Shown here piece after piece: positions 1 through 9,511 of a DNA stretch of 64,000 bases (position 1 is the stretch's first letter; each line of letters opens with the position of its first letter). This DNA comes from Sphingomonas sp. So64.6b (lineage in GTDB: Bacteria > Pseudomonadota > Alphaproteobacteria > Sphingomonadales > Sphingomonadaceae). Both the position numbers and the translations under genes were made by a program. The notes beneath the pieces are model-generated. The model saw only the letters and a program-made list of their open reading frames with translations, searched no databases and was not told the origin of the DNA. Location: the NCBI RefSeq assembly GCF_014171475.1, contig NZ_CP048817.1, positions 2,356,001-2,420,000 on the forward strand, given 5' to 3'.

Positions 1-1
1 G

Positions 2-1573
2 GCTACCGATCGCAACGCGATTACGCGCCAGACCGGTTACAACTGGTCGTTGCTGTCAGCCCAATATTGGGGTGGCGGTCCCCAGATCTACCTCGACCAG
101 ACCGGCCTCACCGGTCCGAACGGACTTCCTGTTCCAGGCGCGCCGCAGAACCCCGGGCTGCCTAATCAGACCACCTTCCAGCCGTATAATAATTTCTTCC
201 GCGGGAACGTACCATCGATCGGGCCGGGTTTCTGGTTTCCAAGTGCCAGTCTGGTCAGCAATGGCACCGCCAACGCCTATAGCTATTTGCGTGCGACCGA
301 AGCCGCCGGCTGGGGCTGGGCTCCGCTGTCCGGCGATTACTCGCTGGCTGCGCCAGGCGGCGACAATGTCTCCGGCGGCATCAACAACCAGAGTGAAAAG
401 ACCTATGCCGGCTATGCGCTGCTGCGCTTCGGTCAGCAGGCCGGCATGCTTGGCCATTTCGATGGTAATATCGGCGTCCGCGTGATCAAGACCGAGACCG
501 GCGCAACCGGATCGGCGCTGCGCGTCGGCAACATCACCAACCCGACCTGCGTCGTTAGTCCCGGAGGTGCGACGCAGGCCGATTGCAACCTGCTCGCCCA
601 AGCCATTGCCTTCACCCAAGGCAATATCGGTGCACTGACGCAGGATTCGAGCGGCAGCTACACCGACACTTTGCCGAGCCTGAACCTGCGTTTCTTCCTG
701 AAGGATAATCTCCAGCTGCGCTTTGCCGCGGCCAAGGCGATCGTCCGTCCGACCTTCGCACAGCTTAATCCGTTCACATCGCTGAGCTTCTCGTTCGATG
801 CGAACGGCATTGCCAACGGCGTCGGCGTCAACGGGCGACGTACAGCGTTCACCGGCACCGCAGGCAATCCCGACCTGAAACCGACCCGGTCGGATCAGTT
901 CGATACCAGCCTGGAATATTATTTCGGGCGGTCGAACAGCCTGACATTCGCTGCCTTCTACAAGCGGATCAGCAATTATATCTTCGCCGGCACGACGCAG
1001 CAGACCTATACCAGTAACGGTCAAACCGTCACGTTCGACGTAACCCAGCAGACCAACGGCTCACGCGGCACGATCAAAGGCTTCGAAGTCGGCTACACCC
1101 AGTTCTTCGACGGTCTGCCTGGAGCGCTGAGCGGGCTCGGCTTCCAAGGCAACTTCACCTTCGTCGATTCGACCGGCGGCAAGAACACCGCGATCAACGT
1201 GTTCGACGCCAATCAGACGAACCAGGCCGCGAAGGCGTTGCCACTTGAAGGCCTGTCGAAATACTCCTTCAACGTAACCGGCATCTATGAGAAATACGGT
1301 ATCTCGGCACGCCTCGCCTATAACTGGCGATCGACCTATCTGCTGACCACCTCGGCCGCGAACATCAACTTCCCGGTCTGGTCGGAAAGTTATGGCCAGC
1401 TCGATGGATCGATCCTCTACGCCGTCGACAAACACTTCAAGATCGGCGTGCAGGGCACCAACCTGCTCAATTCGCGAACATTCCTGGATGTCGGCGATCC
1501 GGATCTGAAACCGCGCTATAGCTGGACCGACTCAGACCGCCGCTTCTCGATCCTGGTGCGCGGCGTCTTCTAG
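2..1573 (+). CDS. TonB-dependent receptor, C-terminal part (start lies before the window)
   Basis: The reading frame is open from base 2 and ends at TAG 1571-1573, so only the last ~523 residues are present. The protein reads as the beta-barrel of a TonB-dependent outer-membrane receptor: alternating aromatic/polar strands, 'PSLNLRFFLKDNLQLRFAAAKAIVRPTF', 'NPDLKPTRSDQFD', a 'GFEVGYTQFF' strand and a final strand ending in Phe (RGVF), the usual outer-membrane C-terminal signal. The plug and TonB box are missing. The next genes encode a halogenase-like flavoprotein and two glycoside hydrolases, which suggests import of oligosaccharides; the substrate is inferred from context only. A strong terminator follows directly. 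Confidence 0.9.
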   Translation, partial: ATDRNAITRQTGYNWSLLSAQYWGGGPQIYLDQTGLTGPNGLPVPGAPQNPGLPNQTTFQPYNNFFRGNVPSIGPGFWFPSASLVSNGTANAYSYLRATEAAGWGWAPLSGDYSLAAPGGDNVSGGINNQSEKTYAGYALLRFGQQAGMLGHFDGNIGVRVIKTETGATGSALRVGNITNPTCVVSPGGATQADCNLLAQAIAFTQGNIGALTQDSSGSYTDTLPSLNLRFFLKDNLQLRFAAAKAIVRPTFAQLNPFTSLSFSFDANGIANGVGVNGRRTAFTGTAGNPDLKPTRSDQFDTSLEYYFGRSNSLTFAAFYKRISNYIFAGTTQQTYTSNGQTVTFDVTQQTNGSRGTIKGFEVGYTQFFDGLPGALSGLGFQGNFTFVDSTGGKNTAINVFDANQTNQAAKALPLEGLSKYSFNVTGIYEKYGISARLAYNWRSTYLLTTSAANINFPVWSESYGQLDGSILYAVDKHFKIGVQGTNLLNSRTFLDVGDPDLKPRYSWTDSDRRFSILVRGVF

Positions 1574-1588
1574 GCGCTGCCCATCTCG

Positions 1589-1620
1589 CGCCCCGGTCCA
1601 CCCAGGGCCGGGGCGTTTTG
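1589..1620 (+). terminator. Rho-independent terminator after the TonB receptor
   Basis: Perfect 8-bp stem CGCCCCGG (1589-1596) / CCGGGGCG (1608-1615), then TTTTG. It lies 16 bp past the receptor stop codon. Confidence 0.8.
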
Positions 1621-1707
1621 CTATCGGCGGAAGCACCACGCGAGAACCGATATTGACGGCGCTCGAAACAAACGATCCTTTAGGCATTCGCTAGTGGGAG
1701 AAGCTCC

Positions 1708-3207
1708 GTGACCGCCACGCAACGCATCGTAATCGTCGGTGGCGGAACTGCCGGATGGATGGCCGCCGCCTTGCTCGCACGGTTCCGCCCTGCCCCTCAC
1801 GCGCAGATCATTTTGGTCGAGTCCGACGCGATCGGCACGATCGGCGTCGGCGAAGCGACCGTGCCGCTAATCCAGCATTTGAATCAGGTGCTCGGCATCC
1901 ACGAGCCGGATTTCGTCGCGGCGACACAAGGTACGTTCAAGCTCGGCATCGAATTCGTCGATTGGTGCCGGGTCGGCAACCGCCACTTCCACGGCTTCGG
2001 CGATTATGGCGAGGACATTGATGGCGTCCCCCCGCACCATCACTGGCTGCGCCTTCACCAAGCCGGGATGCCCGATCCGATCGAACATTGGTCAATGCCC
2101 TGGGCCGCCGCCTCGCGCGACCGGTTCGCGCCGCCGCAGGCGATGAACGGCGCCGCCGCCGCCTTCAAACATGCCTATCATTTCGACGCCGGGCTCTATG
2201 CGCAGTTGCTGCGCCGCCATGCCGAGGCCAACGGTGTGACCCGCGTCGAAGGCCGGATCACCGAGGTTCTGCGTAACGGCGAGAGCGGCGACGTAACCGC
2301 CCTCAGCCTCGACGGCGGACGCGAGATCGCTGGCGATGTGTTCATCGACTGCTCGGGCTTTGTCAGCTTGTTGCTCGGCCGCACGCTCGGGGTGGATTTC
2401 GTCGACTGGACACACTGGCTGCCCTGCGACCGCGCTATGGCGGTCGGGTCGGCCCGCGGCGGGCGCTTCACGCCTTTCACTCGCTCGACCGCGCGCGCAG
2501 CCGGTTGGCAATGGCGCATCCCGCTTCAGCATCGCTCCGGCAACGGCATGGTCTATGCAAGCCGCCATTTGTCCGATGACGAGGCCGCGGCGACCCTGCT
2601 CGCCAATCTCGACGGCGCACCATTGGGGGCCCCTCGCCCGCTCAAATTCACCACTGGCCGCCGCGCGCGGTTCTGGGAACATAATGTCATCGCGATCGGG
2701 CTCGCCGCGGGGTTCATGGAGCCGCTCGAATCGACGAGTATCCAGCTGATCCAGACCGGGTTGGCACGATTGATCGAGCTGCTGCCATCAGGTGTGATCG
2801 ACCCGGCGATCGCCACCGAATATAATCGCCAGACGATCACTGAATATGAGCGGATCCGGGATTTCCTGATCGCGCATTATTGCCTCACCCAGCGCGACGA
2901 GCCGCTATGGCAAGAGTGCCGCGCGATGACGCTGCCTGATACGCTCGCACATAAGCTGGCGACCTGGGACGCATCGGCGCGGGTACCGCTCTATGATCTC
3001 GAATCGCATCAGGAACCAAGCTGGGTCGCGATCCTGACCGGCCAGGAGCGTTTACCACGCGGATGGGACGCGACCGCCAGTCAGGCCGATGCGACCCGGC
3101 TCGCGGCGCTCTTCGCCGAACGTCGCGACACCCTGGCGCGTGCTGCTGAAACGATGCCGCCTCACGATCGCTTCATTGAACGAACCTGCATGGCCAAGGC
3201 TGCATAA
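1708..3207 (+). CDS. Tryptophan halogenase-family FAD-dependent protein
   Basis: A 499-residue flavin-dependent halogenase-family protein. The FAD-binding GGGTAGWMAA motif is at residues 11-20. The halogenase Lys (K79 in PrnA) is present as K78 in QGTFKLGIEF, the family WxWxIP signature appears as WQWRIP near residue 266, and EPLESTSIQ near 340 covers the PrnA E346 region. Start is GTG 1708, preceded by GGGAG at 1696-1700. Family members use FADH2, O2 and chloride to halogenate indoles. Here the gene sits between a TonB receptor and glycoside hydrolases, an arrangement I recall as recurrent in Sphingomonadales and Caulobacterales but without an established substrate. A real tryptophan-halogenating role is therefore uncertain. 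Confidence 0.88.
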   Translation: MTATQRIVIVGGGTAGWMAAALLARFRPAPHAQIILVESDAIGTIGVGEATVPLIQHLNQVLGIHEPDFVAATQGTFKLGIEFVDWCRVGNRHFHGFGDYGEDIDGVPPHHHWLRLHQAGMPDPIEHWSMPWAAASRDRFAPPQAMNGAAAAFKHAYHFDAGLYAQLLRRHAEANGVTRVEGRITEVLRNGESGDVTALSLDGGREIAGDVFIDCSGFVSLLLGRTLGVDFVDWTHWLPCDRAMAVGSARGGRFTPFTRSTARAAGWQWRIPLQHRSGNGMVYASRHLSDDEAAATLLANLDGAPLGAPRPLKFTTGRRARFWEHNVIAIGLAAGFMEPLESTSIQLIQTGLARLIELLPSGVIDPAIATEYNRQTITEYERIRDFLIAHYCLTQRDEPLWQECRAMTLPDTLAHKLATWDASARVPLYDLESHQEPSWVAILTGQERLPRGWDATASQADATRLAALFAERRDTLARAAETMPPHDRFIERTCMAKAA

Positions 3208-3275
3208 GGATTGCTGGATCGCAGGGTAACCGCGTCTGCGCTGCGTTGAGGCAATACTCCATTGAAAGTCGATCG

Positions 3276-4874
3276 ATGACAGCTTCTCACACCCCGGCAT
3301 CCTGGGTCCGGCACATATTGCTCGCCGGAGCATTCGCGATCGCGGGCCTCGCTCCGGCGGCAACGTTCGCGCAGACGCGCACGATCGATGTTGACCTTGC
3401 CCGTGCCGGAGCCCCGCTGGACCAGTCGTTCAAACTTTCGGTGGGATCCGATTTCCCGGGCACGCTCGCTCGCCCGGACAGCTTGGCGCAATTGAAGACC
3501 GCAGTGGACGAACTCGGCTTCCGTTATGTCCGCTTCCACGCGCCGTTCCACGACGTGCTCGGCACGGTGAAGCTGCGGGATGGGCGCATCGTTTACGACT
3601 GGACTGGACTCGACCAGCTGTTCGACGCGTTGCGAGCGCGCCGTATCAAACCGTTCGTCGAGCTGGGCTTCACGCCCGAGGCGATGGCGACGTCAAAGCA
3701 GACGATCTTCTACTGGAAGGGCAACACGTCGCACCCCAAACCGAAGGAATGGGCAGCGCTGGTCGATGCGTTCGTACGGCACATGCAGGCGCGCTACGGC
3801 AAGGCCGAGGTGCGGACATGGTTTTTCGAAGTGTGGAACGAACCAAATCTCGACGGCTTCTGGGAGAAGGCGGACAAACAGGCCTATTTCGAATTGTACG
3901 AATCCAGCGCCCGGACGATCAAGGCGATCGACCCGGCGCTACGCGTCGGCGGGCCTGCCACTGCGGGCGCGGCGTGGGTGCCCGAATTCCTCGACCGCGC
4001 GGCGAAGCGCCGCATCCCGGTCGATTTCGTGACGACGCACACCTATGGCGTCGATGGCGGTTTCCTCGATGAAAGGGGCGAAGACGACAACAAGCTGTCG
4101 ACCAATCCCGATGCGATCATCGGCGATGTGCGTAAGGTTCGCCAAGAAATCGACGCGACCGGGTTCAAAGGCCTTCCGCTCTACTTTACCGAATGGAGCG
4201 CGAGCTACAATCCGCGCGATCCGGTGCACGACAGCTATATCAGCGCCGCTTATATTCTGACCAAGCTGCGCGGGACGCGCGGTCTGGCGCAGGGTATGAG
4301 TTACTGGACCTATAGCGACCTGTTCGAAGAGGCCGGGCCACCACCGACGCCGTTCCACGGCGGCTTTGGGCTGATGAATCGTGAGGGAATCCGCAAGCCT
4401 GCCTGGTTCGCCTACAAATATCTCAATGCGCTGAGGGGTCGCGAGATCGCCACCCGCGACGCTTCCTCGATCGCGGCGACGGCGGGCGGCAAGACCGGCG
4501 TGCTGCTGTGGAACTGGCGACAGCCGGTACAAGGGACCAGCAACCGGCCGTTCTTTACCAGAATATTGCCCGCGACCGACGGCCCGGCGACCACGCTCCG
4601 CTTCGCCGGGCTGACGCCGGGCCGCTACCGCGTGACGCTGCACCGCACCGGGTTCCGCGCCAACGACGCGCACACGCGCTATCTGGAAATGGGATCACCA
4701 GCGTCGCTCAACGCGAAGCAGCTCGCCGAATTACAGGCGCTGACCCGCGACCTGCCCGAAACCAGCAGTATCGTGCGAGTTGGCCGCGATGGGCGCCATG
4801 CACTGGATGTGCCGATGCGAAGCAACGACGTCGTGCTGGCGACGATCGAACCCATCCGCCGCGGCAAGAAATAG
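3276..4874 (+). CDS. Secreted GH39-family glycoside hydrolase (beta-xylosidase-like)
   Basis: 532 residues from ATG 3276; an in-frame TTG at 3246 would add 10 residues, but the signal peptide (MTASHTPASW... to AATFAQ) begins naturally at the ATG. It is a clan-A TIM barrel: the acid/base Glu is E189 in EVWNEPNLDGFW, the nucleophile is E306 in YFTEWSASY, and HAPFHDVLG is the GH39 N-terminal motif. A beta-sandwich tail follows (GLTPGRYRVTLHRTG). Expected activity is exo-cleavage of xylose from xylan or arabinoxylan oligomers in the periplasm. The next gene, a GH43, starts 11 bp downstream, so the two are probably one transcript. Confidence 0.9.
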   Translation: MTASHTPASWVRHILLAGAFAIAGLAPAATFAQTRTIDVDLARAGAPLDQSFKLSVGSDFPGTLARPDSLAQLKTAVDELGFRYVRFHAPFHDVLGTVKLRDGRIVYDWTGLDQLFDALRARRIKPFVELGFTPEAMATSKQTIFYWKGNTSHPKPKEWAALVDAFVRHMQARYGKAEVRTWFFEVWNEPNLDGFWEKADKQAYFELYESSARTIKAIDPALRVGGPATAGAAWVPEFLDRAAKRRIPVDFVTTHTYGVDGGFLDERGEDDNKLSTNPDAIIGDVRKVRQEIDATGFKGLPLYFTEWSASYNPRDPVHDSYISAAYILTKLRGTRGLAQGMSYWTYSDLFEEAGPPPTPFHGGFGLMNREGIRKPAWFAYKYLNALRGREIATRDASSIAATAGGKTGVLLWNWRQPVQGTSNRPFFTRILPATDGPATTLRFAGLTPGRYRVTLHRTGFRANDAHTRYLEMGSPASLNAKQLAELQALTRDLPETSSIVRVGRDGRHALDVPMRSNDVVLATIEPIRRGKK

Positions 4875-4885
4875 GCGAGAAGGAG

Positions 4886-6502
4886 ATGCACCCGACTCGT
4901 CGCCAGACCCTCGCTCTCGCGCTTGCCTCCGCCGGCGCTGCGCTGCCACGAGCTGCATCCGCCGCGCCGCAATCCGGCGGGCGCGTCCCCTGCCCCGCGC
5001 CCGCCGCGCGCTGGCGCGCAGGGGCAGAAGGTCAGCGGCGCGCCGATCTGGGCGACGGGCGCTATCTCAACCCTGTTCTCGCCGGCGATCATCCCGACCC
5101 CACAGTGCTGAAGGATGGCGCGAACTATTACGCCGCTTTCTCATCGTTCCAATATTATCCTGGCGTGCCGATCTGGCACTCGCGCGATCTGGTCAACTGG
5201 ATGCCTGTCACCGCCGCGCTAACGACCAATATCGGCACCGTATGGGCGCTCGACATCGCGAAACACGGCGATCGCTACTTTATCTACATTCCCGTCCTCG
5301 CGCCGGACGGCGACGCCCGCCCATTGCGCACCTATGTCATCCACGCGCAGTCGATGCGCGGGCCGTGGAGCGAGCCGATCGACATGAAGATCGACAACAT
5401 GATCGATCCCGGTCACGCTATGGGAGAGGACGGCAAGCGCTATCTGTTCTTCAACGGCGGCAAGCGGGTACGCCTCAGCGACGACGGTCTCGCCGCCGCC
5501 GGACCGATCGAGCATGTCTATGACGGCTGGCCGATCCCCGAAGACTGGATCATCGAAGGCTTTGCGATGGAAGGGCCGAAGGTCCTGCGCAAGGACGGCT
5601 ATTTCTACCAGTTCGTGGCGCAGGGCGGCACAGCCGGGCCGCCGACCAGCCACATGGTGGTGGTCGCGCGATCGAAATCGATCAATGGCCCTTGGGAGAA
5701 TTGCCCGCACAATCCGATTGTCCGCACTGCGCACCATGACGAGCCGTGGTGGTCGCGAGGCCATTCCACTGCCGTGGAAGGGCCCGACGGGCGCTGGTGG
5801 CTGGTCTATCACGGCTATGAGAACGGGTTTCGTACGCTCGGACGACAGATGCTGCTGGAACCGATCATATGGACCGCGGACGGCTGGCCGCGAGCGACAG
5901 GCGGCGACCTGTCGCGCCCGTTGGCAATGCCAGCGCCCGGCGCCACGCCAAGCGGTCAGATTTTGTCCGGCTTCGGCGCGGATTCGATCGGAAACAAGCT
6001 CTCCTTCTATGCCCCGCGGGACAATTATCTGAAGCGGGCGCGGATCGCTGCCGATACCTTGCAGCTGGCGGGTCAAGGCACGAGTCCCACCGATTCCTCA
6101 CCGCTGCTGTTCGTGGCAGGCGACCGCTCCTACCAGATCGACGTCGAGGTGGAACTTGACGGTGACGTCGAGGCCGGGCTGTTGCTGTTCTACAACGAGA
6201 AATTGTTCTGCGGCCTCGGCCTCGGCAAGGATCGCTTCCAGGCTTATCGCATCGGCCAGCGTGAGCGCTGGCCCGAAGGTGCCGTGACAAGCGCTCGTCG
6301 CGCTCGCCTGCGGCTCGTCAACGATGAGAATATCGTCACGTTCTTCCACAGCGCCGACGGCCGCAAATGGACAAAGGAGCGATCGTTCGAGGTCGCTGGC
6401 TACAACCATAACGTCGCTGATGGCTTCCTGAGTCTGCGGCCCGGCCTGTATGCGGCGGGTGGCGGACGAGCGACATTTCGCAGGCTTAGCTATAGCGCAT
6501 GA
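4886..6502 (+). CDS. Exported GH43-family glycoside hydrolase
   Basis: The frame is open upstream into the GH39 gene, but the true start is ATG 4886 with GAAGGAG just before it. The 538-residue product begins with a Tat-like leader (MHPTRRQTLALALASAGAALPRAASA). The five-bladed propeller starts at GDHPDPTVLKDG, with D71 the likely catalytic base. FAMEGPKVLRKDG carries the likely catalytic Glu, and HSTAVEGPDGRWWLVYHGYENG is also typical. The C-terminal ~200 residues (FGADSIGNKLSFYAPRDNY...) look like the beta-sandwich found in GH43 beta-xylosidases/arabinofuranosidases. It probably works with the preceding GH39 on arabinoxylan oligomers. Confidence 0.9.
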   Translation: MHPTRRQTLALALASAGAALPRAASAAPQSGGRVPCPAPAARWRAGAEGQRRADLGDGRYLNPVLAGDHPDPTVLKDGANYYAAFSSFQYYPGVPIWHSRDLVNWMPVTAALTTNIGTVWALDIAKHGDRYFIYIPVLAPDGDARPLRTYVIHAQSMRGPWSEPIDMKIDNMIDPGHAMGEDGKRYLFFNGGKRVRLSDDGLAAAGPIEHVYDGWPIPEDWIIEGFAMEGPKVLRKDGYFYQFVAQGGTAGPPTSHMVVVARSKSINGPWENCPHNPIVRTAHHDEPWWSRGHSTAVEGPDGRWWLVYHGYENGFRTLGRQMLLEPIIWTADGWPRATGGDLSRPLAMPAPGATPSGQILSGFGADSIGNKLSFYAPRDNYLKRARIAADTLQLAGQGTSPTDSSPLLFVAGDRSYQIDVEVELDGDVEAGLLLFYNEKLFCGLGLGKDRFQAYRIGQRERWPEGAVTSARRARLRLVNDENIVTFFHSADGRKWTKERSFEVAGYNHNVADGFLSLRPGLYAAGGGRATFRRLSYSA

Positions 6503-6602
6503 CGGCGCGCGGCAGGCGCGGCCGACTCCAGCCCGACCTTTCCGCCACCTTCGAAATGCATGATTGCCCGCTGACCTTCCGCTCACCGATGAGCGATCAT
6601 CG

Positions 6603-7136
6603 CTATCGCAGCGGCCGTTTCTCCAGTTTCCGCGCCAGCGTCCGCCGGTGCATGCCGAGCCTGCGCGCGGTCTCCGATACGTTGAAATCGCTCTCGGCCA
6701 GCGTCTTGTGGATCCGTTCCCACTCCAGCGTTTTGATCGAGGTCTGCCGTCCGCCGATCGGTGTATCGACATCGCCCCCGATCTTCCCGAATGCAGCCTC
6801 CAGATCATCGGTATCGGCCGGCTTGGCGAGATAGGATGTCGCGCCCAGCTTGATCGCCTGGACCGCCGTCGCAATACTGGCATAGCCGGTCAGGACGACG
6901 ATCACGATATCGGGATCATGGTCGTGCAGCGTCTGCACGCAGGCGAGGCCCGATGCCTGGCCAAGCTTCAGATCGACAACCGCATAGTCCGGCGTTTCGG
7001 CGACCAGCAGCTGGTCGAGTTCCGCCGGATCGGCGGCCAGCGCGACACGATAGCCGCGCCGTTCGAATGAGCGCTGCAGCGTGCGGGCAAAGGCCGCATC
7101 ATCCTCGACCAGGAAGAGCAAGGGCTCGGTCGCCAT
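6603..7136 (-). CDS. regA: Redox response regulator RegA/PrrA/ActR family
   Basis: 177 residues. The N-terminal receiver domain has the acidic pair in LLFLVEDDAA, the phospho-acceptor Asp in YAVVDLKLG, Thr in VVLTGYAS and Lys in YLAKPAD. The C-terminal Fis-type helix-turn-helix (FNVSETARRLGMHRRTLARKLEKRPL) is typical of the short RegA/ActR class, which lacks an AAA domain. It lies four bases downstream of regB at the end of the cyo operon. Relatives control respiratory oxidases and other redox-responsive genes. Here the regulator is probably co-transcribed with an oxidase it may control. Confidence 0.93.
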   Translation of the reverse strand: MATEPLLFLVEDDAAFARTLQRSFERRGYRVALAADPAELDQLLVAETPDYAVVDLKLGQASGLACVQTLHDHDPDIVIVVLTGYASIATAVQAIKLGATSYLAKPADTDDLEAAFGKIGGDVDTPIGGRQTSIKTLEWERIHKTLAESDFNVSETARRLGMHRRTLARKLEKRPLR

Positions 7137-7140
7137 GATG

Positions 7141-8436
7141 CTATTCCGTCAGTTCGAGTGCGGAGAGCGGCAAGCGCAGGACCACCTCGGCTCCGCCGTC
7201 CCGCCGGTTGCGCGCTTGCACCGTGCCGCCGAGCTTGCGCATCACATTGGTAACAAGGAACAGACCCAGCCCGGCCCCGGCGGTCCGTTTGGTGGAATTA
7301 TAGGGCGCCCCGATCGCGTCGAGCGTCGCCGCGGCAAAACCGCTGCCGCGATCGGCAACGGTGACGGCGAGGATATCACCATCGCGTGCCAAGTCGACGC
7401 GGATTTCGTCGGATGAAGCCTCGGCGGCGTTGTCGAGCAGGTTGAAGAGCATTTGCTGCAGGACGGTGTCGGAAACGATCGGTACATCCGCCCCGAAGGC
7501 GTCATCATAGTGCAGCCCGGTAAAGCCACGTGCAGCCTGCCAGTCCGCGACGACCCGGCCGAAAAAGGCGCGTACGCTGGTCACGGTCGAGGCTTCGCCC
7601 CGCGCCTCGCCCGCCGCGAGCAGGATGCCTGTCACGATCGCCTTGCAGCGCTGCACCTCAGCCTGCATCTCGCCGAGTTCATTGACGAGATCGGGATCGC
7701 CGGCGATGCCGGGCGCTCTGCGCCAATCGCCGAGGATCACCGACAGAGACGAGAGCGGCGTGCCCAGTTCATGCGCCGCGCCCGAGGCAAGCAGGCCGAT
7801 GCGAACGATATGATCCTCCTCCGCCGCCTGGCGCTGCATCGCGGCGAGATGCGCGTCTCGCGCGCGCAGGTTGCGGTTGATGCGCGTGACGAACATCACC
7901 AGCAGCACCGCGACCAGCGCGAAACAGACCCACATACCCTGCACATGGAGCTGGAAAAGCGAGGTGCTGTAATCGCCCGGCAGCACGATCGGCCGGTAGA
8001 TTATGGTCAGCAGCGCGAAGGCGATGCTGGTCACCACTACCACGACCCAGGTCGATCCCTGCTTGAGCAGCACCGAGCCCAGCACGACCTGAAGCAGGAA
8101 CAGCGACACGAACGGGTTGGTCGCACCGCCGCTGAAATAGAGCTGCACCGACAGGCACAGCACGTCGAGCAGCAGTGCGACGAGCAAGGCGCGGTTGTCG
8201 ATCGGCCGACCGGAGCGAAGCCACAGCATGCTGATCGCGTTGAGCAAAGCGAGTCCGGCAAGCACGGCGAGCATCGGCACGATCGGCAGCGCGATGCCGA
8301 AGGCGTAATGGGTGAGCAGGATCGTCACGCATTGCCCGGCAATCGCCAGCCAGCGCAGCTGCACCAGCTGCAGCATGTTCTGCGACGCGGTGGCGTCGGC
8401 CGGGGCGATCGCCCTTGGGCTGACGAGCGCGGTCAT
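7141..8436 (-). CDS. regB: Redox sensor histidine kinase RegB/PrrB family
   Basis: 431 residues from an ATG at 8436 that overlaps the surf1 stop by four bases. Six or so N-terminal membrane helices contain the RegB quinone-binding signature GGATNPF. The H-box is GLLASGAAHELGTPLSSL, followed by the N-box NLLDNAAEAS and G-boxes DRGSGF and TAGAGLGLFL. RegB kinases sense the quinone pool redox state and phosphorylate RegA. A longer open frame reaches 8850 but lies inside surf1 and has no kinase-family character, so I reject it. Confidence 0.93.
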   Translation of the reverse strand: MTALVSPRAIAPADATASQNMLQLVQLRWLAIAGQCVTILLTHYAFGIALPIVPMLAVLAGLALLNAISMLWLRSGRPIDNRALLVALLLDVLCLSVQLYFSGGATNPFVSLFLLQVVLGSVLLKQGSTWVVVVVTSIAFALLTIIYRPIVLPGDYSTSLFQLHVQGMWVCFALVAVLLVMFVTRINRNLRARDAHLAAMQRQAAEEDHIVRIGLLASGAAHELGTPLSSLSVILGDWRRAPGIAGDPDLVNELGEMQAEVQRCKAIVTGILLAAGEARGEASTVTSVRAFFGRVVADWQAARGFTGLHYDDAFGADVPIVSDTVLQQMLFNLLDNAAEASSDEIRVDLARDGDILAVTVADRGSGFAAATLDAIGAPYNSTKRTAGAGLGLFLVTNVMRKLGGTVQARNRRDGGAEVVLRLPLSALELTE

Positions 8437-9146
8437 TGCGGCGCCGCGCGGCGATCCGCGCGCAGGAAGATGACAAGGGCACCGGCGACCATCATCGCCA
8501 GTACATACCATGTGATCGCGTAGACGAGATGATTGTTCGGAAAGGCGATGATCGTCAGCCCGCCGATCGGACCGCCCGGTGGCGAGGAAGCCGCATCCAG
8601 GTCGACGAAATAGGGCGCAACGACACCGAGCCTGCGTGCTGCGGCAATGGCGGCGACGTCGCGCGAATACCAAGCGTCGCGCGCCGGGTCGTTCGAGCGC
8701 AGGAAGCCGCCACCCGGCTCTGCGACACGCAGCAGCCCGGTCAGGATGACCGGCCCCAGGGGCGGTGGGGCGGCGGCGCGCGTCGGCACGAAGCCGCGGT
8801 TGGCCAGCACGACAAACCCCTGCCCCGTCCGCAACGGCGCCATCACCCACCAGCCCGCGCCATGGACAGTGGCGGCCTGCACCAGCGCCGGCGGTACCGG
8901 CAGGAACCGACCGGTGAGTCGGACGCGGCGATATTGTGCGCGCGGGCCATCAATCTCCGGCCAGGCCGTGGGTCCGGGTACGGCGACGGGCGCGGCGTGC
9001 ACGCGGGCGTCCACCTGCGCGATCAGGTCGCGCTTCCAGGCCAGTCGCTTCACCTGCCAGGTGCCGAGCCCGAGCAGCGGCGCGATGAGCAGCAACGCCA
9101 CCAGGCCCGCAATAACGCTGCGCGCGGAGGTAGCGCGCGGCGTCAT
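8433..9146 (-). CDS. SURF1-family oxidase assembly protein
   Basis: 237 residues with an N-terminal helix (SVIAGLVALLLIAPLLGLGTWQ) and a C-terminal helix (YAITWYVLAMMVAGALVIFL) flanking a periplasmic domain. SURF1 hallmarks are LGTWQVKRLAWK and VLANRGFVP. The family helps insert heme into subunit I of heme-copper oxidases. Start ATG 9146 shares one base with the cyoD stop, and the stop overlaps regB by four bases. The gene is translationally coupled in the cyo cluster, which implies service to this oxidase. Confidence 0.9.
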   Translation of the reverse strand: MTPRATSARSVIAGLVALLLIAPLLGLGTWQVKRLAWKRDLIAQVDARVHAAPVAVPGPTAWPEIDGPRAQYRRVRLTGRFLPVPPALVQAATVHGAGWWVMAPLRTGQGFVVLANRGFVPTRAAAPPPLGPVILTGLLRVAEPGGGFLRSNDPARDAWYSRDVAAIAAARRLGVVAPYFVDLDAASSPPGGPIGGLTIIAFPNNHLVYAITWYVLAMMVAGALVIFLRADRRAAPQ

Positions 9147-9511
9147 TACATTGAATCCATGGCCTGCGGCATCGGCATCATATTGGCGTTCATATGATAC
9201 ATGACCCAGAGCGACCCGCTCAGCGCGATGCCGACGATCACCACGGTGAAGAGCAGCGCCATCATCGACCAGCCGCCTTCCGCCCGCCGGTTCATGTGCA
9301 GGAAGAAGATCATGTGCACGACCATCTGCACAGCGGCAAACACTATGACGATCAGCGCGATCACCGACTTCGAGAACGGCGTGGTCATCACCAGCCAGAA
9401 CGGGACCGCGGTCAGGATCGCGGCGAGCACGAAGCCGATGACATAGCCCTTGCGGGTACCATGGCTTTCCTCGTCGTCATGTTGGCAATGCGTGTCGGCG
9501 GAGGCGCTCAT
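9146..9511 (-). CDS. cyoD: Cytochrome o ubiquinol oxidase subunit IV
   Basis: 121 residues from ATG 9511 (overlaps the cyoC stop by four bases). Three membrane segments follow a His-rich N-terminus: GYVIGFVLAAILTAVPFWLV, VIALIVIVFAAVQMVVHMIFFLHM and MMALLFTVVIVGIALSGSLWVMYHMN. The VQMVVHMIFFLHM segment is characteristic of CyoD, the small subunit that stabilises the CuB site of bo3 oxidase. The C-terminus is Met-rich. An upstream extension to 9592 is in frame but runs through cyoC and is not supported. Confidence 0.93.
   Translation of the reverse strand: MSASADTHCQHDDEESHGTRKGYVIGFVLAAILTAVPFWLVMTTPFSKSVIALIVIVFAAVQMVVHMIFFLHMNRRAEGGWSMMALLFTVVIVGIALSGSLWVMYHMNANMMPMPQAMDSM

Noticed and set aside
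4508..4885. Upstream extension of the GH43 gene
   Set aside because: It overlaps the end of the GH39 gene; the Shine-Dalgarno and Tat leader fix the start at 4886.
7453..8523. 356-codon plus-strand frame opposite regB
   Set aside because: Composition (His/Gln/Arg-rich) is non-protein-like; regB on the other strand is complete.
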